Of a stretch of DNA of 64,000 nucleotides, positions 1 to 11,450 are shown one piece after another. Under the pieces are notes generated by a model. The model saw only the letters and a list, made by a program, of their open reading frames with translations, ran no database searches and had not been told where the DNA came from. How positions within the stretch are numbered: position 1 is the first letter of the stretch; the number at the start of each line of letters is the position of its first letter. Source of the stretch: Rhizophlyctis rosea (taxonomy: Eukaryota; Chytridiomycota; Chytridiomycetes; Rhizophlyctidales; Rhizophlyctidaceae); the NCBI GenBank assembly GCA_027596075.1, contig JADGJC010000237.1:1-64000 (forward strand). The letters are read 5' to 3'. The position numbers and the translations under genes were made by a program.

Positions 1-722
1 TGAGAGCGGGTGTTGCGGGCAGGGCCGGTGGGCGTGGCTACGGCGGGACCTTTTCCTTTTCCCTTCCTGTCTTTGGCCCCTTCCGCAATCTCTTCCGCCG
101 CCGGTTGATCCTCCCTCCAAAACAACCCGTGATCTAACATCGCTCGTTTGCCCTCGATGACGCGCGCTATCACTCGCATCCGCACCGTGGCAACCTCTTC
201 GCCCGATTCTGCTGTGAGACCCCCTTCCTCCTCCGTCGACGCGGGGCTGGTCATAGACACATCGAACCATTCTACCACCCTCTCCCGACCGTTGGTGATG
301 ATTAGTGTTGACTGGTCAACCCTTCCAACGAGCAAAGGTTTAACGTTCAATGGATGGCCGGAGGTCTCTTCTTGGTACAGGAGGTGGGCGGTGGCCGAGG
401 ACGTGAAATCCGCAAACTGCGCGAGCGTACCCCTCAATCGGAAATCGAATTTCACCCTCTGGATCTCACTCCCCTTCGGCTTGAACTCTGTCACCTTGCC
501 GATGACGTATCCAACTCCCTGAATCGAAACTGCATAGTACCACCCGTACTTCACACCTTCCCTTTCCTCCAGCGCCAAACCTGTGGCAAAGTTGATTTCG
601 CCCAAGTCTACCGAAACTTCAACGATCCCAGACCCGGATCCGATCCTCACTGGCTCTAGGGCCGCCGGCCAAACGACCTTCGCCGTCAGGCTTCCCGACA
701 CTCCCTTCTTCTTGGAGGACAT
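1..722 (-). CDS. Unknown protein, N-terminal 240 residues, truncated by window edge
   Basis: An open frame on the minus strand runs from an ATG at 720-722 to position 1 with no stop, so the C-terminus lies outside the window. The protein starts MSSKKKGVSGSLTAKVVWPA and looks globular, with beta-rich alternating stretches such as YYAVSIQGVGYVIGKV. It becomes basic and glycine-rich near the left edge (GKGKGKGPAVATPT). No intron is needed in this part. I recognise no family. The start codon is only 16 nt downstream of the stop that ends the open frame of the preceding F-box gene on the same strand, which is very tight for a fungal nuclear gene. The start could therefore be an internal methionine of a longer spliced gene. 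The frame and composition support coding; the function is unknown. Confidence 0.6.
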   Translation of the reverse strand, partial: MSSKKKGVSGSLTAKVVWPAALEPVRIGSGSGIVEVSVDLGEINFATGLALEEREGVKYGWYYAVSIQGVGYVIGKVTEFKPKGSEIQRVKFDFRLRGTLAQFADFTSSATAHLLYQEETSGHPLNVKPLLVGRVDQSTLIITNGRERVVEWFDVSMTSPASTEEEGGLTAESGEEVATVRMRVIARVIEGKRAMLDHGLFWREDQPAAEEIAEGAKDRKGKGKGPAVATPTGPARNTRS

Positions 723-738
723 ATTCCCAAAACAGATA

Positions 739-1344
739 TCACCCGTGCCGAGTCCGTGCTTCCGAGATGCTCCCCAAGCCGCCCATCGTATAGACCGTCA
801 ACCGCAACATCGCCGCCCCGAGCCACTTTCTCACGTGCGCCCTCGCAAGATTGAGACGGAAAGGACGAATATTGACGGTGGTATGAAGCCATTTGGCAGT
901 GTCCATCTTCTCCGAGCATGAAAGGCCCACCATTTGGTCCCCGTCAAAGAGCCTGCACGCTACGAAGAATTTGATGCTGAATTGGATTGGGGCGTAAGGA
1001 CTGAAGGTCGTCGAGACTTCTAAGTGGATCAGGGTATCGGGAGGTGCGGTGCCGATTCTGATAATCTCGTCTTGATTGAAGGAGGCGAGCTTGTGCTTTT
1101 CTTTGTCATAGTTGATGATTGCGGCCGTTGCCTTGAGCCGAGGCAGATCTTGACTCGCCGGGACCTTCGAGAACGCTGCCGCCTGGATGTTGACTTGTGT
1201 AGTTGGGGATTTGAAGCAGCTTCGGATGCCGTTGATGTCGGCAGCTTTGATGCCGGGGACGTAGGCATCGAACGTAGCGAGATTAGGAAGGGATGCGGCA
1301 ATGGAAGTCCAACGGGTGAGGTTTGGTCTGATTAGTTCGCTGGA
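739..1344 (-). pseudogene. In-frame continuation of the F-box/LRR gene beyond its stop codon
   Basis: Directly after TAA 1345-1347 the same reading frame is open for 201 codons to TGA 739-741. The translation looks like genuine protein: it begins with an LRR-like segment (LTRWTSIAASLPNLATFDAY) and continues with globular sequence such as PPDTLIHLEVSTTFSPYAP. I found no intron in the right phase that would remove the TAA; the acceptors after it (CCAG, TCAG) need a donor leaving two bases, and none is present. It is either the severed 3' part of the F-box gene or a part reached by stop readthrough. Confidence 0.5.
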
Positions 1345-3150
1345 TTATTGGTCTCTGTCTTCGATGATGACGAGATTGCTCAGGGTTGGGGCTCCGACGA
1401 GGGATGATATGAAGTCGCGTGGGAGAGGGCCCTTCAATGTGAGAGACTTGACGAGCTTGAACATAGTCTTTGCCTGGTTGATAGAACAGAATATTAGCTT
1501 GAGGACATGCTTGACTTCACAGAATGATGAATATTTTTACCTCGCGGATCGCCACCTCACTTCCCGGTTGCAACGAATTCGACAGTACAAGGGTGTCCAG
1601 ATTCAAGGCACCGATGGCGCGGGTGCACACGCTACGGATGGGAGTCTGGTCCAAGATCAACTCTTTCAGGTTCGAGCTGTTGGTGAGGATGGACGTGACA
1701 AATCGATGAGAGTCGGCGTCAGTGTTATGGAGGGTGAGCTTGTTGAGGTTGAAGGAAGGCCTTGGAAGAAGGGTGGTGTGCACGTGAGGCGATGCGTGCT
1801 CCAACTCAACTTCCGTCAATGCCCCACACTTCATGAACCAGCCCCAGATATTTATATGGTCTTGATGTTGAGGGAAAAACCTGAAGTCCGCTCTGAACGT
1901 TTGGAGGGTTGTGTTGTTGTTGCCCAGGAGGTACCATAGGTTATCGGTCTTGTAGGTCTCGAGCGGGTGATTTCGAAGGGAGGGACAAGTGCACAAGCTT
2001 CTTCAATCCTGCCGCCAGGTTACTGAAGTGTGTGGCGCTCAGGTATGTTCCGCGTATGTCCAATGTGGTAACATTACCGAAGTCCGCCCACACTCCCTCC
2101 CAAACACTGCGCAACGCCAACGCCCCACCCCAAATACGCAACGTCTTGACGTTCTGAAACCATGCCGGGGTGATATCGATTCCCATCACTAGCGGCATCG
2201 CCCCTGCCGCATTGAGAAACTCCAAAGTCTGGACGCTGGCAAATTGCGGAACGATGAAAGCCCCCACTTCGTCCCTCCCCAACACGTCTTGCTCACCTTC
2301 CCCATGGTTTTGTGGAACGCTTTGTTGGCGCACGATAAGTTTCGGAGGATGGCTGGATCATCAGGGATGAAGCTGATGATGTGCACCCAAGTTTCGACTG
2401 GGAGTCCGTTTGCTGGTATAGGGGCTGTGGGCGTGGCTGTTGGAGCGGCGATTAGCCGTTTCCGGTAGGTTGGGAAGTCTTCATTCGGTGGCAGGAAGGC
2501 GATGAAGACCACTCCGATGTCACGGTTCGTACTATCCGCCGACAAGGCTTCCTCCAAAAGTGATTCGACGCTTTCACCGATGCCGCGACCCTCCGCGAGG
2601 ATCGTATACATGAGCTGGACAGCAGTATCTTGCGGCACGACGTCGTGGAACCCTGCAGAATCAGAAAACATGGCATCAGTTGTGGCTCTGACAACATAAA
2701 CCGCAAATGACAGTTGGATTCTCGACACTCGCCCTCATTGCCAACCAACAGAAAGTCTTTGCCGGCCGTCAAATCGCCCATCCTCAACGCTTGGTTGTCC
2801 TTCCCCCACATACCAACCACACCAACTTCCTGAAACATCAGCACACCATCTTTGTCCACCACCAACAAAAAGCCTTCGTCCCCACCCAACGCATCAAGAA
2901 ACATCTCCCGTGCCGCCTCCACGTCAAACGCCTCCATCGCCTTCAGACCGGTCGCCATTTTCGAAATGATGTTGCCGGCGTGTTGGGAACGAAGGAAGAG
3001 GAAGGCTTTGAGTTGAACCTGGGCGATCGTGACCGGAAGGACGATGAAATCATTGCCGGACTCGGGGAGAGTCGTGAAGGCGTAGGCGTGGGGAGAGAGG
3101 AAGGCGCTGATGGTGTGGCGGGAGGGACGTTGGATCTTCGAGAGGGACAT
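1345..3150 (-). CDS. F-box / leucine-rich-repeat protein, ends at a stop inside a longer open frame
   Basis: Probable substrate adaptor of an SCF (SKP1-CUL1-F-box) ubiquitin ligase. The ATG at 3148-3150 opens an N-terminal domain (MSLSKIQRPSRHTISAFLSP), followed after an intron ending near 2653 by an F-box at about 2290-2410 (GLPVETWVHIISFIPDDPAI). A clean phase-0 intron at 2229-2296 (GTGAGC donor, GTCCAG acceptor) leads into LRR-like repeats such as TLEFLNAAGA, VTTLDIRG and LKELILDQTPIRS. A second clean intron is 1474-1540. Near 1985 the frame must change between two LRRs. A 46-nt intron is possible there, but it would delete an LRR, so a 1-nt frameshift is as likely. The model ends at TAA 1345-1347, yet the same frame stays open for 201 more codons (next entry). 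The donor of the first intron (near 2711) is uncertain. Confidence 0.6.
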
Positions 3151-4017
3151 TATGGTTTTAGTAAAACGATTTCGAGGTTGGGAACTGATGAGGAAGTTTG
3201 AATTCAATGTATGTTAGATGCGCCAGTTACACCCTGTGTATTTCAATATGAAGAGACTAAGGAGTTTGCTATCAAACCTGGGGTTTTCGGAAGGAGAGCG
3301 AGGAGAAAAGGTGCGATGACACGAGGAATGAAATAAGTGCAATGAGTCGAAAGAAATGAGAGCCAGACAATGAACTGGTGTGCTGCAAAGGTTGACACGA
3401 GGAGAGTAAAGATGTAAAAGTAGTGGGGAGGCGATTGTTAGAGGCAGAATGAGGGAGGGCTGGGACAGGGGTGTACCGCTATCGCATGGACCGATGCAAT
3501 GGGCGGCAAAGCTTATACATGAAACGAAGTCTTGCTTTCAGGGCTTCCGCCTGCTGTTTTAAACAGATATCGGCGCATATGTCATGCAAAAGATTTCGAA
3601 CCAATTGGGGGCCGGGGGCTTTCGAATGCAACGCAGGAATGCATGAAAAAATTTGACAGGGTAGTTGACCGACTCCGCAGGCCGGGACTGGAACAGTGGA
3701 ACACACCAGAGCCATTGTGCGCGTGATTCAGGCTTTGCTCTCTCCGTGTCGCTTAGTTTCTCATTCCCGCGCTTTCTCATCCAGACATCAGTTGACGCCA
3801 ATGCTGAAAGGCAAAGGATCGGGGCAAGCTTTGTGCCGGAGTAACACTGTTCTCTCAATGATGGTTATCTCCATCTATTGGCATGACGGCAAGCGCCGAG
3901 GTTTTATTATGCTGGAGTCGTGAAGTTTGGAAAGGAACCAATCACACGTCGCCAACTGCAAATTTGCAGCGAATAATCATACGACAGCTTGCCTCATTTG
4001 GGCCATACGCATGTCAT
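3151..4017. other. Upstream region of the F-box gene, no gene seen
   Basis: Divergent short open frames overlap on both strands at 3470-3920 but none shows protein-like composition, a family motif or splice-linked partners. It probably holds the promoter of the minus-strand F-box gene starting at 3150. Confidence 0.4.
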
Positions 4018-4375
4018 CTTTCAGTCAAGTGACGTCCAATTGTATGTGCATAAAGAGATTCCGCCGTTTCCCATAGCCCCTCACGGTAAGGGTGGAGTAT
4101 TGAAGTTTGGAGAGGAGTGTGATGCGCACATGACCCATACGTCAAGCTTCTATAAACTTGACATGTCAAGCTTTTACTTGACGTCGACCATCACAAAGTC
4201 AACATGGAAGGGCCATATTGAAACCCCAAAATGACATGTCAAAGTTGTCAAAATTGATGTCAATATTGACGGGACAATTTGTAAGGAGCCCGAGTTTCAA
4301 CCCTATGTATACATTCATTTGAGCTTCTTTTCAGAATACAGGAAGTCAAGATTGATAGTCAACTTTGATAGCAAA
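4018..4375. repeat. Cluster of TTGAC/GTCAA motifs with a 14-bp palindrome
   Basis: I count twelve copies of TTGAC or its complement GTCAA in about 350 bp; chance expectation for the two pentamers is below one. Two copies form the perfect palindrome CTTGACATGTCAAG at 4157-4170. The word GTCAAGCTT recurs at 4141 and 4165. Copies face both ways and spacing is irregular, so this is neither a simple tandem repeat nor a coding sequence. It could be a regulatory array for a DNA-binding protein or the decayed end of a mobile element. Confidence 0.6.
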
Positions 4376-7300
4376 TATGCCTGGGCATTGTGTGCGCGCC
4401 AGATTTGACATTCAGTGGGTCTGGGACGTCTCAAGCTGGGTCTATATATGTTAACACCACGCGCAACGCGTCGGTTACTTCCCTACTAGAGCGTGAGGGG
4501 GATGTAATCGCATGGCAATTGAAACGAGGCACCATATTCCTCCCACGGGATGATCCACCTTGGTCCATCGCCGGTACATTTGACGACCTCCAGCTTTGTT
4601 GGGCGTCCTTTGGGGTGACATCATGTTGTCAATGCTGAGCTATGCTGCCGCAAGTAGAAGCTTCCGAAGTGACTCTGGCTTGCCGGATACATGTCCTTCT
4701 GGATGAATCCACTGCAGATAATAAGCTTATACATATTCACGAAACATACGCAACTCTCAAGTGTGGCAGGAAAGGATATCGTGGAGGCTGTAACTGAATA
4801 CTATTCTGCAATAGTCCCCTTCAAGCAACAAGACGCGTGAGCTGCGCCACACTGCGTCCTATTGCCACAACACCGCCACCACTCATCACTTTCCTCCGTT
4901 GGGTAGGTTATAACAAGACCAATACGATGAAGATGTAAGGAGCGCAAGGGCCAGCCACTTTGAGGCATTGACCACCATGCCGTGCCTAGAAGCTGACTCT
5001 AAGGTCGCTCTGACGTGCACTGAGCTCATTTTGCAAATGCGCAAGAACGCTTCAGGATCATGACGATACATCGAACACTTCGGATTCGTCTTGCCCCTTC
5101 CAGCTATGGTATGCTGTAGGTTCTACTTTGTGGGCCATACAGTGAGCTGATTTGATTTGGTCAACAAATTTGTCCTCATTTCAAATGGCCTGCACACATA
5201 TCATGCGTTGTCCATGTTTGCGTCCGATTGGCGGTGTTGATGACCCATTGGTATCGAATCGAAGAGATGTTATAAAACGTAAGCCTTGGGTAGTGACATC
5301 AAATGTCATGCTGGTACGTCGCTCAGATCGCCGAGTTGCGTTTAGATAAGGTTTATAAAAGAGTAGCGAATCAACCCGATGCTGTGCAACGACCGAGGAC
5401 GTATATTGCCTTGGAAAGGGCTGGCATCAATAAGCTATAGTAACTCACAGCCAACCCCGCTGTACTGTATTCCTTGCAACAAAGGAACACCATATGAAGC
5501 TACTGAGTTACAGCCATGGTGGTGCGCCGGATTCCGTTGCGGTGCTTTGTGGCTATCGTGCTTCATCCGGTCAAGTCTCTCAAGACGATGGTGCTTTGGC
5601 GCAACAGATGGGTCCTGGCATATAGATTCTGCAGGGGCTATCCAATGTCGTTGCCTGGTTGCTTGATTGTGCTGAACGTTTTCCTTACAGTACTCAATTC
5701 CCTCGTTGTTTGCACGAATGTCTGGGGTGCGGCTTCCAATCCTTCCCGTAATACCTAGAAACAAGGCATCTTTTTGGAGAGTTCGGCAATAATGTACAGA
5801 AAAGGCGTGTCAGAGACGCACCTACATTTGACTACCAATTCCTATCCATGTCTGCAGACATCTGGCAGAGCAGCAGAATGCACCATGCCCTTGGATTGCG
5901 CTGATTTCTTAGCGAGCGGGTTATATACCCCATGTATTGTGATCCGTTCCTTTCTGTTTCTACAATGAATCAAGATGGGCAACTAGCAAAGCAGGAACAT
6001 GCATTTGAATGAGTTCGCTGAACTACTCACTATGACATCTTCTCATATGGAGGATGGAGGCTAAACACTTCCGGGTGCCAATCCAGCGCCAATCTCGTTT
6101 TGCTTACTTTTTGCTTCACTTTAGCGGAATCATTCTTAGTGGGATTGCAGCGAGTGGTGATGTATCATACAACCTGGATATTGTAAGCCTCCTTTCCTCG
6201 ACGAGCAAGTGCGTGATCTGCCCTACAATTTTGCACTTGTTTTGATCTCCCATGAGATCCGATTGCGCTTGGCTGTTATCCACGCTTCAGGTTCTTTCAA
6301 ACTTTGCGCATGTATAGGTGACTTAGGTGCACCGACAATCGGCATTGGATCGGTGCAACAGCTCAACCCTAATCTGAAGCACTGGATCTGCTGCTGATTC
6401 TCACCACATGGCACCATATGCCATGTGATGCATCATTCGACAATCCTTGTAGCCATTGCCGTTTGCCTCTTCATCTTTGATGTCTCTCCATTCCATGAGC
6501 TTGGATTTGTGACGTACCAGTTGAGATGGTCGATGAACTCACGAGTCTGCTTGAATAAGTCTGATCTTTGTTGAAGTGCCTCGCCGCTCTGATATGCTCT
6601 AAACCGGCTGCTCATTTCATTCATGGGTGACCCACGTTGTGAGTTTCGTGGCAAAGGGTTGAGAACGGCTACTTAATGGTGCTACTCCAAACTGATTCAA
6701 ATACGTCGCCATCGCTTTTTTTGTTGTCCATTATTTGGCAGGAAGTCCGTACGATGAGTCGAGGTTGCAGACGGCTGCATATCTGCACTCATGTAAAACG
6801 CATTCACTGCGCTACACCGATGTTCAGTGTTGAGGCAGAAAATCGTTTTCGCAAGTCGGTGCATCCTTTTTTCGCTTCCATTCATACTACAGCCCGAAAC
6901 AACTGAAGATGGAATTTTTCGGTCACCTAACACGAGTGTCCCTTCTTGACCACATAGTACTTTGTGAAATAGGGGGACAGTGGAAGTCGGACAACGTTGC
7001 GCTTTGCACTTCCCATTCCTTCCGTCCTTCCAATAGCAGGACGTTCATGTTCTTGGACCTGGCAGTGCAGTGAGCATATCAATATCACTATGCAGCACCA
7101 AGCCCAAGTCTTCATTCTCTGCCCTCGGCCAATCAGCCGAGCGTGTATGTAGGAATCATTCCAAACTTTGATAGCATGAGTTTCCATTCACTTTCTTGCA
7201 ACATAAAGCTCATAAGCAAAGGCTCAGTGTACGGTACATGATTAGATTAAATTGCATCTGCTAAGTCTCAAACTTCCGTCATTTACCGCCTGCCCCAGCT

Positions 7301-10300
7301 GAGTCAAACAACAATGTTGCACTGGTTGCACTGATCTTTGAATTCAAGATTGGTCTGGCAGAACTAATACTTCTTGACGGGATTACTCCATCCTCCATCC
7401 ATGAGTGTGTCTACGACCCACCCATCGTGCATTTCCAGGAAGCACCCAACCTGTTCTTTTTCCTGCATATCCCGCGGATGAACGTAGGAACATAGGTTAT
7501 CGAATACACAAACGAAACGGTAAAAGTACGCCTAAAATCACTTCACTCGCGGCGGTCGCGCTCTATTCGATATGCCCCTCCCATCATGTTTTGTTCCGCA
7601 GCCAAGCGTGAAAAGTACGCACTGTGGACTTCACCCACAATGGAAGGCATGTACAGCGCTCATACATGGTTTGATATGGGATTTCCGTTCAGTATGCCGT
7701 GCCGGCTGTGTCGTCGTCCTCGACACTTAACCAAACCTTTGCCAATCCAAAGGGGGAAACTACTTTTCAGGTCAATTTTTTGAAGGAAAGGACAAATTTA
7801 CAATCTACGTCTTCGGGGGCGTGTTTGCATTGGCCCTTTCAAGGTTCCACTGGAAGTGGACATGAGCGGTGGAATTGGTGCCGGAACTGCACAGGAACTT
7901 CGCGGCCCTCTTGCCACAATCGCCTACGCGTCATGATATGAAGTTCGGAAATTTGCAAAGTGGGTGGTCGCATTTGATCTTTATGACCTATCAGCTCCCA
8001 TTCAACTCCTCGATTTATCCCTGTGGAAGAAAAAAGGAAATGCGACGCCATTGCTGGAAGGATGACATGACCCATTGCAAGTTGCATGACCAGCCTGAGA
8101 AGAGAATAATTTCCGGACTAATTACGAGAGCACTCCTAGCCAACAGAATCCAGCGCCGACAATATAGATGTGCACTGTTGCACCAGTCGCAACAGGGCTC
8201 AAATCGGTGCATGGATGAACGACTTGCATTTGGTTGAGATCCAACTTTTATAAGCTCCACTGTTGAAAGCCACGGATTCATGTATGCATTCGAGTTGCCG
8301 GTCCATCTACAGGTTCGTCAAGTTCTTTTTCATTTAGTTCATTTGAACCTTCCAACATGACTTCAGATAGTAAGCGACAAATCCATGGTCACCTTTTTCC
8401 CGCTGCAACTGGACTCTTCAGCTGCCGTGATGTTTTGGCGTAACTTTGTGGGCTCGCAAATCAAAGGAAGGAGCAGCAAAAAGAGATCCACCAGTTGGTT
8501 ATCATAGATCGCTCACGCGTCAACTTGCGCCATTTCGTGCAGCACAACCTGTCGGACCCTCCATTCAATTCCAGGATCTGAGTGCGTAGATTTACGTCAT
8601 GGAACAATCCCCGGTCGTTCGGATCAAGAAGCTGGAGGGGATACGATGCCAACTATTGACTATGGCGAATTGGTACAACTCCACATTGCTGGAGCGCTGA
8701 TGCACAGGCAATTGGATGACGTACTGAAGGATGGATGTGGTAACATCAAAAGTCTTCCCTGCACATTTTGATCCACCGATGCCACTCAAGCTGTACTCAT
8801 GCGTCCTGGCACAGCATACTTAGTGCAGGCCAGCCAAGGTTTGAAGCCGCACGAGGAGCAGCAGAATCTTCCTTTGTGCGCATCATGATTGACTATCCCA
8901 GTGTTATCATACATGCAGTTGAGAAGTGGCCAAATGTACGGATACCGTTGTGCCGTGGATCGACGGACAAGGAATGCCGGGTGTTGTTGCCCAAAATCCA
9001 TGACTCGACGGAGGGCCAAGGTGCTCAGAGCATCCGTGGAGGTACTGAATTGCCATGCTTAGGAGTATCGTACTCGAATGAGACTATGTCAAATTACCCA
9101 AAGTATTCAAGGCCGTCTCCATTGCAAAAAGGAATCTCGATCCGATAAGCGCGTCATCGAGTTCTAACGAGCGCAATGCAGCGCTAGCTGCTCTGCGCCT
9201 GCCTGAGACATTCTGATCTCCAATCGCCAGTGTTGAAACATGTAGAGTGACAATGCGGTTGATTCGTTTGCATTTGCCGTCCGAAAGTCAACAAAGCCCG
9301 ACGTAATCATCATGTTGACAAAGAGCGAAAGAGAGCATTTCAAGCTCCTGAGGAGGTCAAGGGAATGGCGTAACAAATCCATACCCTAAATCCATCCCTG
9401 CTGGACTTGACTCACTATGAGCGGATGCTGCCAGTTCCTGCTATTCTCCTAGGTACAGAACAGCCCGCTCTTGTGTGGGTGTTTGGTTGCTGTTCATGAT
9501 GCTGAATGGGTGGACTATGAACAGTTTGAGACTCGCAGCATCATGTGTGTCGTCCGAAGTTTTGTGTTCGTCTCTGTCGATCCTGAGCGGACAATTTGTT
9601 TGCTCACTCCGAATTGTACATCGTCATCAAACAACTTTGAAAGAGGAGCATCAGTTGTGGCGTACTATCATACCATCCAATCTCAAGCGACCCTGCCAGG
9701 GTGGGCCGAGGTTTGATCGATATTTAGCACCAACTTTTTTTGCCGTTCTCATATACATTCTTCAGCTCAATCATACAATCATCAAAGTTTCGAATCAGCG
9801 ATCTGAGCTTCAATCTGGATGTCAGTCGTTGAACAACATTTATAGTAACACATGCTTGAATGGCGGAAAGCTTTCATGTTGGGGTATAGCGGTTGTCACT
9901 ATACACGCAATCTGGAACTCGAAGAGAGTTACACTAATTACGATCGAACGGCCATGCACGGTGCGCTTGCCGGAACGGTGAAAATGGAGCGGGACACACC
10001 GTCAGCGGACTCACCGTATGCCAGCATTCCTGACGGAGTGTGGAATTTTCTTAACCACTCCGCCAATAGCCACTTGATTCGGGACCTATCAGTCTTTCTC
10101 GTTTTGCGGCATCCACACCTGAACACACCCCTCGCCATGAGGGCCACGGCGCTACTTGAAGCACTAAACTTACCGACCGAGGTGCTACAGCTTTGACAAG
10201 TCTGAATTGCAGATTGCAGTCAACAAAAGCTAACAAAGTCTTCTCGCAGGTCAAGTCAAGAATGAATGCTCTGATTAAATAAAAGGCCAAAGCTGTTCAA

Positions 10301-11226
10301 TGACACATCCCGGAATCCCATAACTGCATATTAGTCATTGGTCTTTTTTTCCTCCGGCAGTGGTTGAGTTGTCGTGCGGTAAACATGTTTTCGAAACCAT
10401 GCCAAAAGGTACAAATAGTACCATCTTCGCCCCCTTGCTTTGATATGAACTTCCAAGGTTCCAGCTTGCAAAGACGCGTTATGGTGCGGAAAAAGCGAAA
10501 AAGTCAAAGCGGCCATACGACATGCGGCACTGAGTTTTATCATAGGTGTGGGCCACAGACAGCAAGATATTGAATCGATGTTGGAATAGCCGTTTGAAAG
10601 CACATATTAGGTCCGACGGCTGATATCCTGTGTATTGAAGAGTAGTAACGGTAGCGCTACATCTCTGAACATCCGGATTTCCCTGCTTCTTTGCAAGGTT
10701 TGAGCGTATGAGAAGAAATCGAGATGTTACTGTCTCCCCCGTGGCGTCGAACATTTCTAGAAACATCGCGTCCTCCAAAGGGCCCGTTGGAATATGTCCA
10801 TTTTCCCCGTCCCGTTAACCCCCACTGTCGCTGGCCGGCGCGCAGCCAACGCAAAATGGTTCAGTTTTATCAGCAACCGATAGTGATATACTTTGCAGGA
10901 AATGATCTGATAGCAGTAAAACCGGGTCAATCGGGTTCAACCGTACCCCGCAACCAATGTGCCGGGAAGTGCAAAAAGAGAAGCCCGCGTAGAGGGAGGA
11001 ACTGGAGGAGCTCAAGAGACCCTAGCCGGACCGTTAAGTTCAAGCGGTTCGATAGGATTGACTCGAATCGCTGTTGATTGATTCATTATGATGTACAGGT
11101 TGGTACAGCTTAAAATATGCCGATTCGCCAGTTGACCCGCTCCAGAAAGCTCTCCTCAAAGCACCTCCTGTCCCACCTACATACGTCACCACTTACCGCT
11201 ATTGTTGGTCAAATGGAGCCACGTCC
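4376..11226. other. Gene-poor region, no recognisable gene
   Basis: Nearly 7 kb in which all open frames are short (mostly 60-170 codons), overlap on both strands and lack family motifs or linked splice sites. Some stretches have protein-like composition, for example 9960-10196 on the plus strand (GVWNFLNHSANSHLIRDLSV) and 6433-6600 on the minus strand (FKQTREFIDHLNWYVT). They may be relics of decayed genes or transposons. I found no long terminal repeats, reverse transcriptase motifs or tRNA genes. Confidence 0.4.
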
Positions 11227-11285
11227 GGCATCCGGCATCGGCATCCAGCAGCTTGAGGAGCTGCTTTTTGCTGATGCCGGATGCC
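11227..11285. repeat. Nested inverted repeat (13-bp arms, inner 7-bp stem)
   Basis: GGCATCCGGCATC (11227-11239) is mirrored perfectly by GATGCCGGATGCC (11273-11285). Inside, AGCAGCT (11247-11253) pairs with AGCTGCT (11259-11265). A partial further copy of the left arm (GTCCGGCATTCAGCA) lies near 11358. The structure could fold into a long hairpin or be the remnant of a small non-autonomous transposon. Confidence 0.65.
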
Positions 11286-11450
11286 AACAATACCATTTTT
11301 GAGAAATTTAGCCGAATGCAGTGAGAGAGTGTGACCACCAGTACACGGTGCTTTTCGTCCGGCATTCAGCAATAGCAAGCTGCAAATGAAGTATGGTCTA
11401 TTGTTCTCTGCTACAAACCGCCACTGACTACTGACTAGCATTCTTCAACA

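Noticed and set aside
4376..11226. LTR retrotransposon or DNA transposase
   Set aside because: No long terminal repeats, no reverse transcriptase, integrase or transposase motifs that I could recognise in any frame.
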